Position numbers and translations under genes: made by a program
Origin: Zygnema cylindricum
Taxonomy: Eukaryota > Streptophyta > Zygnematophyceae > Zygnematales > Zygnemataceae
Assembly: GCA_037447655.1 (NCBI GenBank)
Contig: JBBHKE010000771.1
Span: 348,342 to 412,341, forward strand
Reading direction: 5' to 3'
Length of the DNA stretch: 64,000 bases
Notes under the pieces: model-generated
Seen by the model: only the letters and a program-made list of their open reading frames with translations
Databases searched by the model: none
What the model was told of the DNA's origin: nothing
Shown here: piece after piece, positions 1-11,637 of the stretch
Numbering within the stretch: position 1 is the stretch's first letter
Layout of the letters: every line of letters begins with the position of its first letter

Positions 1-235
1 TTTAAACAATGCCATCTATGGCAAGATATACCAAACAGTCCCACTCCAAACAATCACAAAAAGATTCAAGGCCACTCAGAGCAAAATTCCATGCAAAAGA
101 AAGCGAGAACAAATGCAAATGCTCAATCCAAAAGGTTCCCAATAGAACCAATCCAAATGTACTTGTTGTTCATAATTCTTCCTACAATTACACGTGATTT
201 GAGCACCTTACTGAATTAGTGTGGCGGTTATCCAT
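1..235 (-). repeat. Fragment of gypsy-G long terminal repeat
   Basis: The first ~230 bases resemble the gypsy-G LTR region near 37,020-37,200 and 27,590-27,960. The segment ends in the short motif gaattagtgtggc, which recurs near the outer edge of the other G LTR copies (about 29,779, 39,021 and 62,324). Compared with those copies most of the LTR interior is missing, so this is a deleted remnant. Orientation is inferred from the better-preserved copies. Confidence 0.5.
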
Positions 236-1730
236 AATATGACATGAGAACGTCAAAGTCAATGTATCGACACCATGGGGCAAGCCACTACCCCTCAGAC
301 CACTACCTCCAATGGCACATTTGGCAACGGCCCTTCCGACCTACGTTGGTAACTCAGTCGGATAAAAGATTTTACACTCGTTGTGTACAGATCTGCCTTA
401 TTGGCACTCTTTGAGGAGCTCAATTTTATTATTCTCTTGCGAGTTTGACTGTTATTATAATATTACCTTACCCATTTTTTTTTATCTCATATTCCATTTA
501 CACTTTAAGTTGCAACCAATCCGTTAGGGTTCCTACTTGTTAAATGGAAGCCTATACAGCTGGGTCATCATCAAATACCAATCCATCGTCATTAAGATTT
601 TAGTGGATCAGTGTCTAGTTGATAGGAAAAAATCTCTAAAGATTTCAAAGAATAAGATATAGAAAAGCGATCGGAGAAAGTGGGAATTGTAATTTATGCT
701 TCTAGATTTTATCGAACTCCCTCAAATCTATAACAAATCCCCGTTTATCGAATATTTCTGGTAATGGAGAATTCTTAGGCATAACTTTTTCTGCATATAA
801 AGAATTTAATATCTCGGCTCGCACTAAGTTTCTTTACAAATGTGGCCGAATCCGCTATAATAGATAATGGATTTCGTGTGGATATTACTACAAGTCAAAC
901 TTTCATTCCGTGTAATTAGTGGGCTTGTGAGAGAAAGTCTAATTATCCATATCTACCCTATCACTTGCGCGAAAAATAACATCATATCCAGTCCTACAAC
1001 GTTTTTTTAGACACTACATTTAATGACTAAAGCATGCGTATTTACATCTGCAAATTCCAAATCTGTTCTTGAGTAGAATTGAAAAACGAGCGGGTATTGG
1101 GTGATTCTAAGAACCGGCATGGTTTTGCCTGCAGCAAAAAAGTGGCCGTGGGGTGAAGGTTGTCCGGTGTCAGACTGAGTCGCATGGAAGCCTCATTCCC
1201 ATCTATATATTGGGTCTCACTTATATTTAATAACATCGAACAAAGATGAAAATTTGCGTCCATCGTTGTAGCAGCAATTGCAACATAGTTTGATCTATTC
1301 ATCTTTAACTAAATCGATGTTTTATCACGTAACTTATCATCAAACGCATACGAGGCTAAAATGTTACGACGGATGGTTGCCTTTAGATTAGCCACCGATG
1401 TAACATGGGCTTTGTCTAGTGTCACATCCGAAATTTTTATTGTTCAAGCTGTCAAACCGATCTTCGTTTCTATATAATCTGACAAAACTCTACCTGCCAA
1501 TCGATCTACCATCATGGGAAATAACATCTGTTCTATTTTCGCTAAAAAAACACTTCTTTGATATCTGTAAACTTAAGTAGCATAAAATGACTTTCTTTTG
1601 AGTTTAAATAGGAAAAAAAAGCCTAATGCAGCGAACTTAAGGGCAATTTTCGGTTTTTTCTTTTTTTGGATTTTTTAGTATTTTTTCTCTGTAGATTTCC
1701 ATGTTTTTTTTTTTTAGATTTTAAAGAGGT
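236..1730. other. Unassigned AT-rich DNA, no gene recognised
   Basis: I see no recognisable protein, RNA or repeat family here. The longest open frame (1042-1302, minus, 86 codons) has no domain signature or repeated relative in the window, so I do not call it a gene. Runs of A and T between about 1,600 and 1,730 border the tandem repeat that follows. Confidence 0.5.
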
Positions 1731-2655
1731 TTTTGTAATTGTTGTCATAACTCAATTGAATACTTAGATGGTAGATGGTGATGAACGAGTTAAATGAGAT
1801 AAAATGGATTGATCTACAGTGTTCCTCTATGAATAGATTGAGGATGTGAATGAGAAGAGCTAAAAAAGGGATTTAGGTTTCAATCAATTGTGGGAGGAAT
1901 AAGAGAAATAGATAATGATAGTGTGAAAGACGAGGTGGAGCTGAATGGAGAAAAAAAAATATAGAATGTTTTTTCCTAATCTGATGAATGATAAAGGGTT
2001 TAATTACAGTTTTGGGTGAGATTTGTTGCAATTTAAATTCCAAATTTTCTCTCACTTCTTATCCGCGAGCTAAAACATCAATCACCTCAGTAGGCTACGC
2101 AAACAACATGTATAAAAGTATTCAATAATAGCCCTAATTCTAGAAATTATCACATAAAAATCAAAATGTAAATTGTTTAGACTGCCATAAGTTATATAAT
2201 AGTGATCTCTGCAAAATTAACCACATAAGCTTCTACCCTACTCCATCAGAAGCCATTCATCATAATACATAAACATATTTAAGAATCAAAGACAAAACAA
2301 GTAAAATCTATTCTCTAGTTGCCAAACTTGAAAAAAGGTTTTGACCCACCCAGAGTAGTGAATTGATGCCACGGAAAACTCTCGTGATCCGAATCTAAAA
2401 GTCCCACAAACTCACGAATCCCACCAAGTTAGGGTTCCGCCTAGCACCCTCCTTAAAACCCCCAAAACTATTACAATCAGAAAGCACCAAGTGTCATTGT
2501 TACAACAATATTTCACAAACCCTCTCCAAGAGTAATTTCTACATGAGTGCCATCTATTGCACCCACACAATTTGGTAAACAATTTTCTTGTTTAAAAAAC
2601 ATTTGATGTCTTGTAGCTCACTTTCCATGGGCCATCTAATCTAGTGTCCAAGCAT
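1731..2655. repeat. Tandem repeat, copy 1 (~925 bp)
   Basis: This is the first unit of a long direct repeat. Landmarks shared with copy 2 include ttttgtaatt at 1731 and 2656, the 'aggatgtgaatga' block near 1840 and 2797, the 'aaattccaaattttctct' block near 2035 and 2992, and a 'cactttccatgggccatct' block near 2617 and 3591. The copies are diverged by substitutions and small indels, so the duplication is old. The unit contains a PIF/Harbinger-like transposase fragment on the minus strand. Confidence 0.75.
2480..2655 (-). pseudogene. PIF/Harbinger-like transposase fragment (copy 1)
   Basis: Reading the minus strand across 2545-2580 gives LPNCVGAIDGTHVEI. This matches the block around the first catalytic aspartate of PIF/Harbinger DDE transposases, where G-x-I-D-G-T-H is characteristic. 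Only about 30-60 codons are recognisable before stops break the frame. It is a decayed fragment with no terminal inverted repeats that I could identify. The family assignment rests on this one motif, so it is fairly but not fully secure. Confidence 0.6.
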
Positions 2656-3625
2656 TTTTGTAATTGCCTACATAACTCGATTGAATACCTTGATGGTAGA
2701 TGGTCATGAAAGAGTTGAATAAAGTACAAAAGATTGATCTAGAGTTTTAACTCCATCACCCTACCGATGAGAATGTTCCTCTCTATGAATAGATAGAGGA
2801 TGTGAATGAAAAGAGCTTAGGGAGTGATTTAGGATTATCTCTCTAGTGGGAGGAAAAAAAAAACGCGTGAAGATGGTGTAGAAGGCAAGGTGGAGGAGTT
2901 GGAGAGAGAAAGATGAGATAGATAAGGATTTTGCCTAATTGGTGAATGATAAGGGGTATAATGACAGCTTTGGGTGAGAGTTGTTGCAACCTAAATTCCA
3001 AATTTTCTCTGAATTTTGTCTAATCGCGAGGTAAAACATCAATCGCTTTGGTAGGCTATGCTAACATCGTAAACAAAAGAATGAAGCAATAACCACAATT
3101 TGAGGAATTAACATCAAAATCAAAATGAAAATAGTTTAGACCGCCATAATTTGTATAATACTGATATGTGCAAATTTAACCATATAACTTTCTACCCTAC
3201 ACTATCAAAAGCCATTCACCATAATACATAAACATATTAAAGAATTAAAAACAAAACAAGATGGATCGAAAGGTTCGTAGACGCGAAACTTTAAAAATGG
3301 TGTTGACTCACCCAAAGTAGAAAATCGATGCCACAAAAAACTACTGCGATGAGAATCAAATGGTCCCAAAAACCCACGAATCCCCCCAAGTTAGATATTC
3401 GCCCAACTTCTATCCTTAAGACCTTCTAGAACGATTGCAATCAAAAAACACCAAGTAACCATGTTGCGAAAAACAACATTGCTTTAGAAAAACCCCCTCC
3501 AACAGTACTTTCTATGTGGGTGCAATCTATTCCACCCATACAATTTGGTAAACCTTTTTTTTTCTTTAATCTTTTGATATCTTGTAGCTCACTTTCCATG
3601 GGCCATCTTATCTACTGCCCAAACT
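2656..3625. repeat. Tandem repeat, copy 2 (~970 bp)
   Basis: Second unit of the direct repeat that starts at 1731. A partial third unit begins at 3626 and is lost after about 40 bases. Both full units keep the same internal order: a low-complexity block, AT-rich spacer, transposase fragment, then the ccatgggccatct block. The duplication therefore happened after the transposon fragment was already present. Confidence 0.75.
3447..3625 (-). pseudogene. PIF/Harbinger-like transposase fragment (copy 2)
   Basis: This is the second copy of the transposase fragment, inside repeat unit 2. The minus strand at about 3516-3550 reads LPNCMGGIDCTHI. The GIDGTH glycine has become cysteine while the catalytic aspartate codon remains. 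Frameshifts and stops surround the motif. It supports the call for copy 1, because the substitutions fall on a recognisable transposase frame. Confidence 0.55.
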
Positions 3626-4653
3626 TTTTGTAATTGGTGACATAACTCGATTAAATACTTTACCCACAATTAAATGTATAATACCATATTGTTTCACAGT
3701 ACGTTAGATCCCCTCTTGATACCATAATCTCATTTATACTTTTAAAACGTGTTTTTCCACAAACTACAAGATAATTCAAATGTGATTAAAAGATGTCAAG
3801 GAGAGGTTGACAAAAAAACATTTATTTTATAAATTAAATTCCGGTGGGCAACGCTACTAAAGACAATTGTAGGCCTTCTTTTTTAAACCAACATACGGTT
3901 TCAACAACTTAAATTACTTTCAATCAATACTTAGCATAAAGACCAACCTTCCCAGGCTTATTATATGTTTAATTGCTGGAAATGTCAAAACATTTAACTT
4001 ATGACACGTCGGTTGGACAACAAATCGGTAAATTTATTGCGATTTCGGCCAATATTGTGAACGAATATCAAACCGTGTATGTTTTAAGGACGGATTGATC
4101 AAATCGTACAAAATCTTTGGATAATTCTAAAACATATGGTTTTTGTAGAAAACTTGCACATTTCGTGACGCGGCCACTGATGTCTGACTTTGTACATTTT
4201 GGCGTGTTGCCATTAGACCAGAAGTGTGCACACATACATCATTTACATAGGAGTGCACAAGTTGAAATTGTGAGCAAATCATTAGAAAAGATCATCTCTT
4301 TCGCACATCACATCTTAGCAATTTGTTTAGGCAATGGTGTATACATTTTTTATCAAACACATTGTACACAGATATCAGAGTTAACAGAGATTAGACGTAG
4401 TCATAGGAGGAGAATCCAACTTTATTAGATAATATCCAAAGTGGCAATCTTGTGATTGCTACTTTTATAATTTCAATCAAAGTTACTTAAACTTGCCTGT
4501 CTAAACCTATTTTCTCTCTCCTCTCTAACTTTTGTGAGCACATAACAACACCCTTTCCTAGTATAGAGTCTTCGCATTTCTACCTAAACCCTCGGCCAGA
4601 TGCTACAGTGATCACCTCAAATTAAATGATTATGGGCCCATTGTAAATTCGAG
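3626..4653. other. Unassigned DNA, possible solo LTR
   Basis: No gene is recognised. The part from about 4,030 to 4,510 ends in a stretch (tttatt...caatct...cttttataatttcaatc, about 4,420-4,480) whose layout resembles the TATA-proximal part of copia-A LTRs near 6,520-6,600 and 11,980-12,050. It could be a diverged solo LTR, but the similarity is weak and I cannot place its ends. The open frame at 4117-4428 (+) lies in this stretch and has no domain signature. Confidence 0.3.
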
Positions 4654-4859
4654 CCCTTTGTGTTTTCAAAGTCTTTAGATTAGAGGATTTGAGCGCAGAT
4701 GAATCTAAAAGGGTGATTCTAAACGACGTTACCATTGATTCTTACAAAAGCTGCAGCCCTTTGTGTCTTCAGAGTCCCTAGATTAGAGGATTTGAACGCA
4801 AATGAATCTGAGAGAGTGAGTCTAAACAACGTTACTCTCGATTCTTGCAAAGTTGCAAC
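4654..4859. repeat. 103-bp tandem duplication
   Basis: Two adjacent units, 4654-4756 and 4757-4859, share ccctttgtgt at the start, tagattagaggatttga in the middle and gattctta/gcaaa near the end. Divergence is modest. No coding frame is preserved across both units. Function unknown. Confidence 0.8.
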
Positions 4860-6189
4860 AGCAGCAAATACAGATTAAAATGGGCGAAAAAACAAAGAGA
4901 GAGATTAAAACGGAGATGAAAACGGGCAGCAAACAGAGAGAGAGATTAAAACGATTTCGTCAAAAAACGAAGTCTTACAGCAAAAGACTAAACATTTTGT
5001 CAAAAAAAGATCATGAGGGATCATGTCTTAAATGCAGCATAGTTAAGGGGATGCAAAAGATATCATGGAATGTAGTATACACATCAAAGGTGGACGATGT
5101 TAAAAAAACAAACCGAATTCTGACACAAGCCACATAGAAGATGTAGTTAAACCTAGCCTATCTTTTGTTAGTTCTCAGTTGGCCTCACCTCGTTAAAACA
5201 ACAAATTTTGAAGTAGTGGGAGTCGAACAAAGTGGTAAAAATATTGCTTAAAATTGCATCCAGCATTACAAAAGTGTTGCAAGGTTGCACAAACTCTAAT
5301 GCCTCCAACAGTTCAACTACAAAAAAAAACAAAAAAAAACAGGGATAATCAAATACAATTGAGTAAGAATCACATAAAAAAAAATATTAGCCCAGATCAC
5401 AAAGAGGAGCCTAACTTCATGCTAAGACATAACCTGCAGGCAGAAAAGAAAAATAGTCAAAGCGAAAAATTAATTAACCAAGGCAAATCTAAACGCTAGA
5501 AAAATTGGCAACAAACAAAACAGTTACGACCCAAACACTATCAATCAGATCACGACAGATTAGGGTGAAATGACTTACTAAGCGAAGGGTGCAAAAACAT
5601 GCCAAGATGTTGTGAATGTAGAGAAGCATGTCCGTGGCAGCGAGGCCACAATGAGAGACGACTTTAATCAAACCAAATGAGTGCTATCGTGACATTTGCA
5701 AGACAACGACAAAAAAACTAGCACCGAGCAAAAATTGATGGACAATAACTCGAAGCATTCTAAAAAAAGACTGAAACAACAAGCAATCAGTCATCACACA
5801 AAAAACATGAGAGCTGATTTTTTGCTCATAACTAATAAAGTCCACATATCACGAAAAAATGCAAGAGATATTAAAAGTGGGAGAGACATAGAAATAAACA
5901 CATAAATAAAAACTTACACGAAAGTCACCAAGTGATAAGCAATGTGTAGATTTAAAAAATTCAAGAGTTGCAACATGATCCGGTCTTTTAAGATCCTCCT
6001 CCACATTGTGATTCTTGAGTGAATCATAACTGTTAGGTCATCGAAACCCATCGACCCGTCACAAAAAGCTAAACTGTAGTAAGAAAAATCAAAAGTGTAA
6101 TAGAAAAGTTTAAAAAAAAAATCAGACAGATTAAAAATAGAGGCAGATCAAAAATAGAGGCAAAAAAATAGTTGTAGGTATATAATTGA
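4860..6189. other. A-rich spacer, no gene recognised
   Basis: The stretch is strongly A-rich on the plus strand. Its open frames (4853-5137, 5254-5499 and 5696-5905) are lysine- and glutamine-rich, as expected from A-rich DNA, and show no domain. It ends at the 5' LTR of copia A. Confidence 0.5.
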
Positions 6190-6848
6190 TGTTAGTTTTT
6201 GGTGCGATTCCGAGCGACTTTTCCGGTACTCCGATTTGCATTGTATCATTTGTGTGTGATAGGCAAATCGGTTTGTTTCGTATAGACGATATTTTTGGGA
6301 GGGGAATCATAGCGGGATTAAATCAGTTTGCAGTTTCTGTTTGCAGTTTTTTTGTCAAGACATGCTGACGTTCCGCACGTCTTATTGTGCGGTGGACATT
6401 TGACACGTGGTTGATTATTATTCGACCGCCACTTAGTAAGTGTGTTTACTTTAGGCTATTTAGCTGTGTGCTTAGGATTAGTCAATCATCATTCACATAG
6501 AGAAAGACAGAACAGGCATCCAGCTTTATTGATAGGGACAATCTGTCAATTTTGTTTACAATCAAATTGTATTCATTCCTCTTTATAATGAAAATATACA
6601 AATCTGTCTAAAACTACTATGAGTCTGTCATATCTCTACCCACTTTAAACTTAGATCAAATTGCTTGGTCACTTGTCCCATTTGAGCCTTGTGTTATTCT
6701 GCTTTGGAGTCGGAAGTTTATGGCGCCCATATTTTTCTTTGTCGCTCGTAATGGTTTTGTGGCGCCCATATTTTTCTTTGTCGCTCGTAATGGTTTTGTG
6801 GCGCCCATATTTTTCTTTGTCGCTCGTAATGGTCGACCCCGCGTATCA
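6190..6848 (+). repeat. 5' LTR of copia A
   Basis: Starts tgttagtttttggtgcg and ends gcgtatca, the usual TG...CA termini. It matches 11638-12224 across its length. A TATA-like ctttataatg lies near 6580. Near its 3' end it carries three 39-bp tandem units, against one diverged unit in the 3' LTR. An open frame beginning at the ATG at 6661 runs out of the LTR through the primer-binding site. Confidence 0.9.
6721..6836 (+). repeat. 39-bp tandem repeat in copia A 5' LTR (3 units)
   Basis: Units begin at 6721, 6760 and 6799 with tggcgcccat and are almost identical, so the expansion is recent relative to LTR divergence. 39 bases is 13 codons, so the frame that enters Gag stays open across all three units and encodes three copies of a hydrophobic 13-residue peptide. 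The 3' LTR has a single diverged unit near 12174-12210. Confidence 0.9.
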
Positions 6849-6862
6849 GGTTATGGGCCTAC
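6849..6862 (+). other. Primer-binding site, half-tRNA type (initiator Met)
   Basis: The bases right after the LTR's terminal CA read ggttatgggcctac. The first 11 are the reverse complement of the anticodon arm of plant initiator tRNA-Met (GGCCCAUAACC, anticodon CAU), not of a tRNA 3' CCA end. This is the arrangement in Drosophila copia and other hemivirus-type elements, which prime with a tRNA cut in the anticodon loop. The tRNA sequence is from general knowledge. Confidence 0.75.
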
Positions 6863-8159
6863 TTGGCTCACTAGTCAAGTTCAAAGACGCCAACTATTAG
6901 TTACAGAGGCGTAGGGCGAGGGCCGCTCTGGAGGAGAGAATTCGTCTTGCAATCGTACATGGAATTGAGTCACATCTAACTGTTGCAAATGCTGGAAACC
7001 CAACAAATGCAGAGAAAAAAAAAATCAACGACTGGGATGTGAGAGAAATCCATCGTAAAAACATTTTGATAAATGGATAACCAAACAACCAACTGAGATA
7101 CGTCACGAGATTCGAGACATCATACAAAATCTGGACATCTCTGAGACTACGTACTAACTCTAACTAATGACAACACACATCAAGTTAGGGAAAACGCTAA
7201 TGACAACCATCTATCAAGACACAATGTCGATGGAGGTTCATACCTCCCATTATGCTAAACTGTTGGCCGAAGCCGACGCCGTTGGCTTCACCGTTCCCTA
7301 TGACACGAAAATTCCCCTCCTCATGCTTTCCCTGTGGTGGAATACAAACCAAATCTCACCTGGCTGGATCAAAAAGATGTAAACTCATGGAAGTGGAATG
7401 AGGTTGTTAAGGTGCCCCTCAAAAAGAAGTTCAACACCAAATTCATGACGAGCCGTGAGTTCATTGCCGAAAGCTCCGCGTACACTACAGGCAAAAATGA
7501 GAAGAAAGATCAAAATTGTGATAAAAAAACATACCGAAAATGCTTTTACTGTGATAAGGAGGGTTATTTCATCACGGTCTGCCGAAAATACTCCTATGAC
7601 AAATTACATGGGAAAGTTGACGAGACAAAATTGAAAAAGATGAAACAAAAGAGGAAAGAGATCTTGACCTCACAAGCAATGAAGGCGTCCTCTATCGTGA
7701 CAAGTAATAAACATTGGATAGTGGACACCGGTGCATCAGAGCACATGTGTTTCAGGCCAGAGTGGCTCTCCAACTTTTTTGAAATCGCACTTTGCGAATC
7801 TTCATGGGAGAGAACCACAGGAAAAAGAGACATCGAAATAGAGGCGTTAGTGGATAGCCGTAGTCAATCACGAACTTTCAAAAACGTGCTCTATGTTTCC
7901 TCCTTCAAAAATACTTATATTCAATTCCCCAAGCCGAAGACAATGGCATCACACTAGTTTGGCAGAAACACGGAAAAATCAAATACATGCGGGGTGGACT
8001 ACCGTTTGAAGTGCAGTCCTGAACCTAGAGGTCTTGCACTTGTCGCAAACGCATTTCTCCCAAAATCAAGTGAGGAGAATCCACCTAAGGTAGAATCTGC
8101 AAATTGACAAAAAACCAGAAACGTCAACCAACAAGTCTGAAATACCAGTCAAGACCGAG

Positions 8160-9300
8160 CAAAACTCCAAAATGCCAAGCTATAATCAAATGTTGTGGCA
8201 TCGCAGACAAGGACATTTGCATACTAATGGCATGAGAAAACTATTCTAAGGTCAACTTGTCCACGGACTAGGACTTAACAGTGTGACGGACTCACCTGAT
8301 CCCTGTCGTGGCTGCGAATTGGGAAAATCACACCGTCTTCCCTTTCCGAAAACGGAAGAAAACGAGCTACTTTGTTGCTTAAACTCGTTCACTCAGACAT
8401 GTGGGGACAAACAAAGGTCTAATCCTGCAGTGGAAAGAGATTCGTTGTTACTTTCATTGACGATTACTCAAAATGACCCACATCTACCTACTCAAGCAAA
8501 AGAGAGGTATTCCAATGCTTCAAGCAATATAAAGCTATGGCTGAAAAGAAACATGAAAAGTCTATAATCGGTTTGAGAAGCGAAAGTGGAAGGGAGTACC
8601 TATCCTCTAAGTTGAAGAATTTCCCTTTTGAAAGAATGGAACATCAGCTGACAGTTCAAAGTTCACTTCAGCAGAACGGTGTCGCCTAACGAATGAATCG
8701 CACACTTAACGAAATGATGCTCTGTATGATGGCCATCATCATATAAGCTTCAAATTTTGGGGAGAGGCAATGTGCACAGCAGTGTACCTACGCAATAGAT
8801 GTCGAACATCTGCGTTGGATAATGTAACTCCGTTCGAAACTTGACGTGGATTCAAACAAACCATTTTCACCTGAAAGTGTTTGAAAGCTGAGCATACGTC
8901 CATGACTATAGAAAAATAAGAGGAAAATTGGCCCCAAAATCAAAAACATCAATATTTGTAGGCTACGAAAAAAACACAAAAGCTTACAAAATCTTCAATA
9001 CTGAATCTCGGACCATGATGATACGCAGAAATGTGAAATTTAAAAAAAAGAAACACTTGCAAAAAACAAGGTTAAGGGCAACTGTAGGTGAAAAGAAAGG
9101 GAAAATTACTCCCCTTCGATTGATGACTGGTCACCAAACGACGATGATTCTGGCAAAGAGGAAGCAACTAAATGAAACGAATTCCTTGGTGAATATAACG
9201 TTCTTGAAATTAGAATCGAAGATTCACCGCTTGAACAAGAAACAAACAACGAGAGTGAAATCAATTAAAAAGAGGTTGTCACAACTCTAGAAATAGAAAA
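8160..9300 (+). pseudogene. Copia A integrase (degenerate)
   Basis: The order is typical: GAG-pre-integrase histidines (MLWHRRQGHLH near 8190), the CxxC half of the zinc site (CRGCELGKSHRLPFPK, near 8308), the first catalytic Asp in LVHSDMWG near 8385, a changed second site (RSESGREY near 8577 where DNGxEY is expected), and QQNGVA-stop-RMNRT near 8672-8705, where the catalytic Glu codon is a stop. The C-terminal part (KSKTSIFVGYEKNTKAYKIFN) reads from 8937. Several frame changes occur, and two of three catalytic residues are altered. Confidence 0.85.
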
Positions 9301-9363
9301 AGAGACTACAGCTAAAACAAAAGAAACTAAGACAAAAGAACGCAAATAAGATAAAAAAATGCA

Positions 9364-10440
9364 GTGGAAAACCCTACCTCAGTGTCCCTAACAAGGGCTA
9401 GCAGTTGCAGGGCTAGGAAACCCCCAACGAAGTTTGAAGATTGGTATGATACCACGAGCGCCCTAAGAAAGATATTCGCCAGGATGGCTCAAGCTGAAAA
9501 ACCTTTAACTCTCCACCAATCACTCAACGGTGAGGATGTGGAAAAGTGATAGGCCGCAGTTAATGAAGAAATGACGTCCATTTTGCAAAATAAAACATGG
9601 ACATTAAAAAACTTGCCGCAAGGAAAAAAACCCATTGGCAGCAAGTGGATATTTCGAAGAAAAAGAAATGCAAATGAAACAATTTATCGCTACCAAGCAA
9701 GACTAGTAGCCAAGGGTTACACTAAAAAAAAATGCATTGATTACAAAAAAACATTCGCTCCCGTTGTAAGGTATAATTCTATACGCACCTTACTTGCATT
9801 GGCTGCCATCCTCGACTTGGAAAATGAGCATATGGATGTGAATACGACGTTTGAACATGGCGAACTAGTAGAGGAACTGTACATGGAGCAGCTTGAACGG
9901 TTCGAGGACACCATAAACCCGAACAAAGTTTGTAAACTGTCCAAAGCCTTGTACGGACTGAAGTAATCTCCACGACTTTGGAACATCAAGATTGATGAGT
10001 ACCTCCAAAGTCAAGGGTTTGTAAAGATAGAGTCAGATCACTGTGTTTATAACAATACTGAAATGAACATTATCATTGCTATCTATGTTGATGATTTAAT
10101 TATCCTAGGCAAAACCAAAGAGGATATAGCCAAAGTAAAAAACATGTTAAGGAGTCAATTCGAGATGAAAGATCTAAGAGAACTCAAATATGTTCTAAGC
10201 ATAAAAGTCATAAGAGATAGAGTCAACAGAAAAATCCACCTAACTCAAAGAAAAAATATGAGAGAGCTACTCACCAGATTTAACTTAGAAGATGCAAGGC
10301 GAGTCAGCACACCTATAGAATTTGAAGGAAAGTTGATTGAGGAGCCTAAAAAGGGGCAACGTAAACCAATTTTTGCGCCCTACTGCTACCATTTTTCACG
10401 CCCTACTGGGAAGCAATGGGAGCGCTCATTTATGCAATGA
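9364..10440 (+). pseudogene. Copia A reverse transcriptase
   Basis: The N-terminal RT block (KPIGSKWIFRRKRNANETIYRYQARLVAKGY) is recognisable from about 9630. The frame stays open to a stop at 9964, then resumes through YVDDL (near 10085), the polymerase active site, which is intact. The thumb and connection region runs to about 10360. Between 10355 and 10440 the sequence leaves the family pattern. RT is the best-preserved domain of this element. Confidence 0.9.
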
Positions 10441-10589
10441 ATTGTACCCGTTCTGTTATCTCCACCGCCGTCGGCATTTTGAGTCGTTTTTAACATAGGC
10501 GAAACACGTAACATTGGATTGCGGCTAAAATGTTATTGAAGTACCTCAAAGAAACAAATGATTATACTTTAACTTTGGGAGGGGAATAA

Positions 10590-11190
10590 GAAAATGTCAA
10601 CATTCATGATTTCAGCGATGCAGATTGGGGAGGTGAACTTACCAAAAAGTAGTCTACAACTGGTTACTTGTTAATGATTGGAGATAGAAGCGTGAGCTGG
10701 GTGAGCAAGCTCCAAAAAATTGTAGCCCTATCCACCATAGAGACAGAATACATGGCCGCAACTGCCATTGTTAAAGAAGTTCTGTGGCTAAGAGCATTTC
10801 TAAATGAGATAGGATTTTTGCAATCTAAGTGGACTAAGATTTTCACATACAGTCAGATTTGCTTATCATTGATTAAAAATCTAATAAACCATTCTAAGTC
10901 TAAACACAAATTCTATGAGGTATCATTTTGTTAAAAATGAAATTTCAGCAAGAGCAATAGGGTTTGTCTACACTCTTGATAAAAAAAATGTAGATGATAT
11001 GCTTACAAAAGTTGTAGGAAGAGATTAGTTAAGTCATTGCGCAAGAAAAGCAGGATTGACTAATTTTCTTGCAGGTACCAAAAAAAATACAGAGAAACCT
11101 AAGGAGGAGAAACCTAAAGAGATCACTATCACTAAAGAGATAAAAAAACGAAAGATAAGCGATTATCTTGAAAAATCTAATTGACGCACT
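10590..11190 (+). pseudogene. Copia A RNase H and C-terminal tail
   Basis: RNase H starts with the catalytic Asp in SDADWGG near 10615. It passes a stop, then SVSWVSKLQKIVALSTIETEYMAATA with the catalytic Glu near 10743. The third acidic residue, usually in CDSQ, is tyrosine (TYSQ near 10848). A lysine-rich C-terminal tail (about 11075-11180) ends the polyprotein. A purine run (ttgggag, 11631-11637) just before the 3' LTR is the likely polypurine tract. Confidence 0.8.
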
Positions 11191-11637
11191 CTCGAAGTAC
11201 TATTCCCAAACTTAGTCTCGGAGTACTATTTCCAAATTTGTCCTCTTGGCAGAACCAATGGACCTAACAGGTTTGGAAGAATGTTATTGGCAATAAGAGT
11301 TCCAAACCTTTATGGTTCATGAACATGTATAAATTCGAGTGCACCGCCTTTCAGCATTCAAAACTTTTGACTTGAAACTGACTGGTGTACGATTACAAGG
11401 TACACAATCCCGTATGACTCCGTGGTGTACCAATGGCGCGACGTATATTCATTTTTTTTTTAAATCGTCCTGTACAGACAAATATATAGAACATAAAAAC
11501 ACGTTTTTGACAAATGTATAGTTTGATTCTAATTACGTCATCGGAGTTTTCCGAAAGTGACCGCATAATAGTACGAAAAAGGTTCGCGGTCAACTGAAGT
11601 GTGTAAGTACGAAAATCATCGCATAATCGATTGGGAG

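Larger units (their letters stand above)
6661..7957 (+). pseudogene. Copia A Gag and protease (frameshifted)
   Basis: Gag appears to begin inside the LTR and continue across the primer-binding site as QVMGLLGSLVKF, a pattern also seen in elements E and D/F. After frameshifts it resumes at 7167-7382 and 7334-7957. A CCHC zinc knuckle is visible near 7540-7590 (CFYCDKEGYFITVC), but the histidine is tyrosine. The protease active site WIVDTGASEHMC follows near 7717-7752 with the Asp-Thr-Gly triad intact. The zinc-knuckle change and the frameshifts make this copy non-functional. Confidence 0.85.

Noticed and set aside
1042-1302. 86-codon minus-strand ORF
   Set aside because: Isolated, no recognisable motif, and within the range expected by chance.
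4117-4428. 103-codon plus-strand ORF
   Set aside because: No domain and no relative. It lies in a stretch that may be a diverged LTR.
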